A stretch of 64,000 nucleotides of DNA from Unio delphinus (Eukaryota; Mollusca; Bivalvia; Unionida; Unionidae): contig JAQISU010000231.1 of the NCBI GenBank assembly GCA_029339505.1, positions 684,001 through 748,000 on the forward strand. Direction: 5' to 3'. This document shows, in pieces, positions 50,701 through 59,700 of this stretch (positions are counted from its first letter, which is position 1; every line of letters starts with the position of its first letter). The notes beneath the pieces were generated by a model. It had not been told where the DNA came from and did not search any database. It was given only the letters and a program-made list of their open reading frames with translations. The position numbers and the translations under genes are program-made.

Positions 50701-53700
50701 CATCAGTAAGTCAGATATTGTCTCAGATATCAATGTAGATAGCACTATTTTTGATAATATATCAAATTCAGATGCTTTAGTAATGTAGAAATTGTTCTGT
50801 ACAAAATACTTATAGTACTGTTCTTTTATTTTGACATCCTCAATGTAGTGTTGTCAACATAAGGGAATATCAAGATAGGTGATGGGGGAAAATGAGGTCC
50901 GATTTGTCTGTAAGAGATGACCTGTCCTCAGTCAATAGGATTTCAACAGAGAAAATAAACAATGACAATTTTGATTAAATGAAGACAAACATAGTTTTAA
51001 ATGCACTTGTATATTGCCAGCTTACATTTGTGTTAAAACCATAATGCATTAAGTACTGTACCTGTGCATGAAAAGTGAAAAATACATGAATTCAGATACA
51101 TATCACGTCACATAATCTTGTCATGTATAGGTCACATCCCTAAAAAAAATACGTGATTAAAAACATTCAGAATATATTAATGGATGGATGGATGGATCTA
51201 TATCTCATTGTCAAGAATCGTGTAACTTGGCAATTCATTATATCGCCAGTAGGAAGGTATCTGTTTACTTGCTAGATATACTTAACCCTTTGAACCCTAA
51301 TCTCCCCCATATTTCGGCACCATAACCCGAGCCTCCCCGGCAAATTTTGACAATTTTATAGCAAATCTAGCAAATGACATAACACAGGCCGGTATACCGG
51401 CCTGTCGGGTTATGACGGTAGATAGCGAGACCAGTATACCGGCCTTTCAGGTATATACACTGTTACAATAGGCCAGTAAACTGGCCTGTCTGGTTCAAAA
51501 GGGTTATATTCGCCTAGATTTTGGTCAGCAGGAACGAATGTAATCATATTGCTGGGGCCACCAAGGAAATGAAGATTCATCAACAAGTAAAATTTTCACA
51601 AACACCTATACATTTAGCTTCCTTTATCACCAGATATTGAGTTTCAGCAGATTGTAAATTTTGCTGTGTTTTACACGGCCATTGGTAGCCATTGTAAACA
51701 TGAAGTTACTTTTTACTATGAAACAGGAAACATTGAATGCTCAATATATATGATCCAACATAGGAGTTTGACAATTTTATGAAAGGCTGGATTGGGATGA
51801 CCAAACAAATACCCATTTGTTAAATGCAACAGAAACATTAATGCAGGGTATCAAGCTTCTAATAATTTTGTTCAGTAGAACAAAATATGTGTTAGAACTG
51901 GCAGCTTGTCAACATATAGGATTAGAAACAAAGTGGTTAATTTTGATGTTGAAATTAACATACTCAATGTCAATAAATTTAACAGACAGGACTATGCATA
52001 TTGAGTTATAAAATGTAACAGGGGTTCTGTTTAACACACTCTGCACTGTATGGCTTTTGGGTGCATGTATATTAATTAACTATACAGCAACATAATCTAA
52101 GAGATAGAAGGTTAAGATAAGTAAGCAGATACAGATATTTATTTGATCAAAATAATTTTATCCATTCATTCCAAAGTATGCAGATGTTGCTTAATGCAAA
52201 AGGATGCATGAAAATCATGCTAATTATTACTAAAAAACTTGAATAAAGGATGCATGAAAATCATGCTAATTATTACTAAAAAACTTGAGTAAAGGATGCA
52301 TGAAAATCACGCTAATTATTACTAAAAAACTTGAGTAAAGGATGCATGAAAATCACGCTAATTATTACTAAAAAACTTGAGTAAAGGATGCATGAAAATC
52401 ATGCTAATTATTACTAAAAAACTTGAGTAAAGGATGCATGAAAATCATGCTAATTATTACTAAAAAAACTGGAGTAAAGGATGCATGAAAATTACGCTAA
52501 TTATTACTAAAAAAACTTGAGTAAAGGATGCATGAAAATCACGCTAATTATTACTAAAAAAACTTGAGTAAAGGATGCATGAAAATCACGCTAATTATTA
52601 CTAAAAAAACTTGAGTAAAGGATGCATGAAAATCACGCTAATTATTACTAAAAAAACTTGAGTAAAGGATGCATGAAAATCACGCTAATTATTACTAAAA
52701 AAACTTGAGTAAAGGATGCATGAAAATCATGCTAATTATTACTAAAAAACTTGAGTAAAGGATGCATGAAAATCAGGCTATTTATTACTAAAAAAAACTT
52801 GAGTAAAGGATGCATGAAAATCATGCTAATTATTACTAAAAAAACTTGAGTAAAGGATGCATGAAAATCACGCTAATTATTACTAAAAAAAACTTGAGTA
52901 AAGGATGCATGAAAATCACGCTAATTATTACTAAAAAACTTGAGTAAAGGATGCATGAAAATCACGCTAATTATTACTAAAAAACTTGAGTAAAGGATGC
53001 ATGAAAATCACGCTAATTATTACTAAAAAAACTTGAGTAAAGGATGCATGAAAATCACGCTAATTATTACTAAAAAACTTGAGTAAAGGATGCATGAAAA
53101 TCACGCTAATTATTACTAAAAAAAAATTGAGTAAAGGATGCATGAAAATCACGCTAATTATTACTAAAAAATTTAAGTAAAGGATGCATGAAAATCACGC
53201 TAATTATTACTAAAAAACTTGAGTAAAGGATGCATGAAAATCACGCTAATTATTACTAAAAAACTTGAGTAAAGGATGCATGAAAATCACGCTAATTATT
53301 ACTAAAAAAACTTGAGTAAAGGATGCATGAAAATCACGCTAATTATTACTAAAAAACTTGAGTAAAGGATGCATGAAAATCACGCTAATTATTACTAAAA
53401 AACTTGAGTAAAGGATGCTTGAAAATCACGCTAATTATTACTAAAAAAACTTGAGTAAAGGATGCATGAAAATCACGCTAATTATTACTAAAAAAAACTT
53501 GAGTAAAGGATGCATGCAAATCATGCTAATTATTACTAAAAAAACTTGAGTAAAGGATGCATGAAAATCACGCTAATTATTACTAAAAAAACTTGAGTAA
53601 AGGATGCATGAAAATCACCCTAATTGTTACTAAAAAACTTGAGTAAAGGATGCATGAAAATCACGCTAATTATTACTAAAAAAACTTGAGCAGTCAAGGG

Positions 53701-56700
53701 TTTCTCTAGTTGATCTTCTTTAGTCACATTTGTGCATGAATGAACTTTGGTCTGTCTTGGGAAATAATAGTCAAGATAGGTATGGTGGAAAGGTACTGAT
53801 TGTTTTCAACTTCAAGACTGTGGTGTCATGAATCTGCAAAGTGATGGCAGAATGAAAAAAGAAATTAAGTTTCTCAGCTAAGGGAGAATAATAATTCAAA
53901 AATGATGACGGATTCTGAGCTGGATGAACTGCCAAAGAAAGAGCCAATATGATATGCAATTTCTTTATTTTTTTGCTCATATAGTACAAATGTTTACACC
54001 ACAACACATATATGTTGTGTAATGTTTGCAAAAGTTATGGGGAAAATGACTATTTGAATTTTAGGACATTAACTCTTTTATGCCATGCCAAGTCAACAGA
54101 TCACAGGCATTTTGGAGCAAAGATATCAATGAAAAAGTATGAAATGTAGAAAAAATGTATTAAACAACTGTAAAGAAGTTTCCCAGCTAAATAATTTCAA
54201 TGCAACAGTCAGTGAAGAAGTTTTAATTTTAGTTACAGATGTATTGGTTGACCAGAAAAATTTGCGGTTTTCATCAGTTCATTTTTCATGTCACAATCGA
54301 TTTGTTACTAAGAATTGGATTTGACTTTTCCCATGTGTCACAATGGCATGGGTTTGGTTATTCCCATGTCAGTGTTACCAAGATTTAGGTTTGGTTATTC
54401 CCATGTCAGTATTACCAAGATTTAGGTTTCGTTATTCCCATGTCATTGTTACCAAAACTTGGGTTTGACTATTCCCATGTCAGTGTTACCAAGATTTAGG
54501 TTTGACTGTTCCCATATCCTTGTTACCAAAACTTGGGTTTGACTATTCCCATGTCAGTATTACCAAGATTTAGGTTTGACTATTCTCATGTCAGTGTTAC
54601 CAAGATTTAGGTTTGACTATTCCCATGTCAGTGTTACCAAGATTTAGGTTTGACTATTCCCATGTCAGTTTTACCAAGATTTAGGTTTGACTATTCTTGT
54701 GTCAGTGTTACCAAGAGTTAGGCTTGACTATTCCCATGTCAGTTTTACCAAGATTTAAGTTTGACTATTTCCATGTCAGTGTTACCAAGATTTAGGTTTG
54801 ACTGTTCCCATATCCTTGTTACCAAAACTTGTGTTTGACTGTTCCCATGTCAGTTGCAGCATTGAGAAGTAATTAGAAGATTTAGAGTTACTACTATCAC
54901 ATCTACATCCATATCATCGAAATTATATTATGTTCATTCATGGAAAAAGCATACACAATCATAAAATCTGGGCTATTGTGACCTTCTTTCCACCTTCCAT
55001 TGACACTGTTTCACTTGTTTTGTGGTATATTATTTTTATGTTTTAAATGTATTACATCACTGTTTTTTTTTTTTTTTTTTACTCAGGCTGACATGCAAAA
55101 AGTGATTAGGCATGCTAAGAAACTTCCCGACAAACAACAACAGTTTTACAAGGTAAGATAACAGGAAATTGGAACAGATATAATTAATGGTAATTGGCCC
55201 ATTTTGTAAGTTGTTTATAAGTTAGCTAATTAGACTTTCCAGCCATTACAGCAGTGTTTTGTTTATCAAGGCATTTTTCTTTTTACACTTTTGGGCACAA
55301 AACTTTGTTAACACAATAAAACAAAAACCATTATAGCCACATTAATGAAATTTGAGAGGCATAATTGTGTGTGCATATTTAAAAGACCTGATGAAATCAA
55401 TAGGCAGTTATTTCAGTATTGGATGTTTATCTAAATTAATCCATTTCTAGATTTAGACATTTTGATCTGCATGTCTGCATTTGGACCATACATGTTTTGC
55501 AAACTGCTCCAGTGGCCTAGTGGTTAGAGCATCTGTTGCAGAAGCGGGAGGTCATGGGTTCAATCTCCGGCCGAGTCATACCAAAGACTTACAAAAATGA
55601 TACTGACAGTTGCGTAGCTTGACGTTCAGCATTAATAGGTTAGTGTTAGGACTTGTCGGGCCCATGTCAGGATAATGTGATTGGATGGGACATCATGCTA
55701 CATGTCTGCGGCATGATGCCCCAGTGCTGGACATCACTATAAACTGCCTCACTTCAGACATCTTAGTGATATGACTGAAAAAGTGTTAAAACTGCGTTAA
55801 AAATCTTAATCAAACAAACATGTTTTGCAAACATAAATCTAATTAAAGTGTATGAGTGGAGGTTATAAATTTGTTTATCATTATATTAACAAGTTTTGGT
55901 TTGTCAGTCAGTGTACCTGTATTATGAGTGCCAATAAGATTCCTTTCTATGCTTGGATTTTGTTGCATGGGCTTACCATATAGGTCATAATCAAGTGATA
56001 TATGTCTTTTATATGGATGTGTGTCATGACATAATGTCATGGTCCTGTGTGCATGTAATGTTCATGGAGATTATGAATTTTATTATGACAGAAGTTGAGA
56101 AAACATGTTGGTTGGTTAGATTTTGACATTAGTTCCAAAACAGTGTTGATAATGTCATGCCAGCAATGTGGGGTTTTAGTGCTGTTCCAAGGGACATAAT
56201 GAGTCAACGTACTGAGGCTGTCTAGGTCAGGTATCAAGCTTATGACCCTTGAAGCTGATGTTCTTCCAAATTAGGTACCATAATAAAAGGAGCATATTTA
56301 AATTAATATATTAAATGAACACTTATTTTTGTTTCAAGTTTATAATACTAATTAGGACCCCACATTGAAATATGATTTATATAAACTGACTGTTCTGTAG
56401 AAATTGCCATTCTTCACATTCACATATCATTTAACCAGGGAAATTATGCAACCTTTTACACATAATTTGATAGGTGAATTGTATGTAAAATGTAAATGTA
56501 CCTTTCAGAAAATTTTGTCATTTTTTATCAAATTTTGATGGAGTTATTGCCCTTTTCCCATCATTTTAAATCTACACTTCAACAGATCCTTGTAACCAGC
56601 AAGCTCAGGCATCAGTATATATTTTGATACAATTTTGAGTGTATTACCTTGTAGATCTTACTTGTCTCGTTAACTTTTGGACAGAATTATTGCTTTTGAC

Positions 56701-59700
56701 AACTAGCTTCATATCTTTCAGTAGGATTTTAACTGGAACCAGCACAACTCAAGAACCCCTTGACATATTTGATGCAGTTAATTTCTCCATTTTTAGGTCA
56801 CATGACCATAAGGTCAAGTGAGCTTTTTTATTTTGTCTGTCCATTGTGTACAGGGGGCCCTGAGTGGCCGAGTGGTCTAAAGTGCTCACCATTACGGATC
56901 ACTGCCATCTCACCTCTGTCTGCGTGGGTTCGAGTCTCAGGCTCGGCTAATGTGGGTATGTGAGAAAGCTTGCCAGTAGCTTCTCGTGGGTCGGTGGTTC
57001 TTTCCTGGGTTTTCCTGGGTTCTTCCTCAACCAATAATACTGGCTGCCATGTATAGCCTATCTTGTGCTGAAAAACGGCGTAAAACCCTACAACAACAAC
57101 AACCATTGTGTACAACCTATTGTGTGTTATTCATTGTCTCTATCAATTATTGTTTGTTAACATGCTGGAGTCAATTCTTCTGATCTGATTTTAGTCGGGC
57201 TTAGTATAGAGGTTTAAAGTATCAAATTTGCTGACAAGTTACATTAAAGAGCAAGATCCATGTATAGTAAGGGATGATTTTTCAAATATCTTGTGTCTTA
57301 TTGACTGACCTTATTACTAAAGCGGAAGCCAAAATGGCAGTTACCATTTGTAAAACGGGGAAGTAACCAATGAGCAGGTCTGTTGAGAACTACAGATTTG
57401 GGCTTGTGATGAGAGCTCCCCCCACCCTACCTTTGAGAACATTTAAAACTGAAAAACCCCACTGATTCATTAATTACATTGATGTACCTATTATAATATA
57501 AATTAGAAATATATAACACCTTTGGGACTATATTTAAAAAAGTAAAATAAAATATATATAACTCAGGAAAGACAAAACTCTTCTTTATGTAACTAATGTT
57601 TTATGTTAAAAAAAATAACTTGGAAAGCAATTTATTTTGTTGTTTTATGAAAGTATTCCTTGCTTGTTGCTGATGTGGTTTCTCTTCACAGTGAAGTTAT
57701 CTATCACTTGGGTTTGTTGCACAGTGAAGGACCATTCCATGAGTTAACAAAAACAGGCGAAATACCTTAAGAAGGGCTCTTCCAACCAAATCTGCTGTTG
57801 CATGTGTGTTTAAAAAAAACAATAACAATAAGGCATACAAGTAGCCTCTTTGTCCGACAAAAGCCAGGGTATTGATATATTCAGAAGCCTGCAGTGACCA
57901 TTCATAGACACATGTTTATTGCATTTCTTATATTAAATGTCACATTATTTTACATTTTGGTGTTTTTGACCTTTAATAACAGTTGAAGAAAAAAAAACAA
58001 AGACATACTTCCAAAATTAAATCATAACCCTTGGATATTTTTGTAATTTTAATATGAAATGGGAGTAGGACACATTTTGTTGGGATTATTTCTGAGTACA
58101 TCCAGATACATCTGCTTCCTTTTCATTTAGCCATTTAGTTGTGTTATGTCATTTTTCATTGCCTATTTCATTTGCACATATGCAGAAGGGTAAAAGAAGG
58201 AAGCTTTTTGGACCTTCATTTTTATGCTCTGCTCACTTTTTATTCCAAATCCCCAACTTATTCTATTTTTTGGAAAGGTTCACTTGTTTGTGAGCAGTTC
58301 AAACAGAACTTCCATTTCAGGCCAAAAAGTGTCAAATCTGGACACAAAATCCGATTTTGCCAACAGGTGATTTTTTGTTATAAGAAAAATCAGGTGTAAA
58401 GAAATATGTTTTTTCCTTTGTATTTTATAATGAAAGTAGAAAGTCCAAATTATTTGTATCATTTTAAAGCTACATCTGTCTATCTTTCTGTAATACCATC
58501 CATTTTTGTGTATCTTAAATGACATTGATGCTACAGAGCTCAGAAGTAGGCTAAAACCTGATGATGCATAAATGTGGCACCAGGGGGTAAATGAGTTAAG
58601 TACTGTCATAAATATAATTGTATGGACCCTTTGATTTTCTGGATGCCAACCCTAAAAATTGTCTGGCCATAAAATTGAACTTAGAAACAACAACCAACCA
58701 ACACATTCTAGATTTTCTGAATGTTGTGACCATACTGCATTTTATATCATTCATATCGTTCATTAGTAACAGAGATCATGCTCATTCAGATGCTTATTAT
58801 TTCTCCTAGTATTTTATTTGTTCCTGGTTGTTATAGACTGAAGAGAATGATTCAGTAATGGCTACCTTTAAATGCTGTTTGCTAATCGTGTTTGGTTCAA
58901 ATTAGCAAGCTATATGAGACAAATACAAATTATTTGAGTAATTATATAGTGTAAATATCTAACTATCATAAAACATGGTATTATTGGTTAATAGGGACAA
59001 AGTCTTTTCTCAGAATAATACAATTTATTTTCTTCAGCTATGGTTCACTTAGGTAAATGGAGGGAGAAAATTAGTTTTCAAACATCTTTTTCTGACTAAC
59101 CACACCAACTTTTGTTTGAATTAAATTTAAAATAGCCCCAGCTTATTTGGGCTAATAGACTAATAATGGGCTAATAGACAAGGGCAACTAAGTAGTCAAC
59201 ACTTTTCTTTCCACTCCAATGTCGGTATCAATGAATTCGCTTTCACAAGCTTACATGGCAGTGATACAGGTACCAGTGCCTCTTCTTGACGGATTTATGG
59301 CCCTTGACAATTAACTTCATATTGTGACATGGGATCTTGCCTGTAATCACCACAGCTCAAGAACCATTCAATACATTTTAATGCCATATGTTATGGATAT
59401 ACTGATATATGCCTTGATGTGTTTAGTCATATTTACACCAGTTTTTACAAAGTTATGCCCCATGTAAATCCGATTCATGTTTTGACATAGAAACTTGGAG
59501 TGTTGCTTGCAGTTAGCATAGCTAAAAAAAATTAAATATATTCTGATGGACCTTGGTATAAATATTCTTTATCGTGTCTAAATATTCTTTTAATTAGTCT
59601 TGTCATATCTGTATGATTTTGTACAGAGTTATGGCCCTTGTTAGTCAATGTCGTATTTTTACATGCTATACTGCTTGTAATCATCATAGGAGAAGAACCA

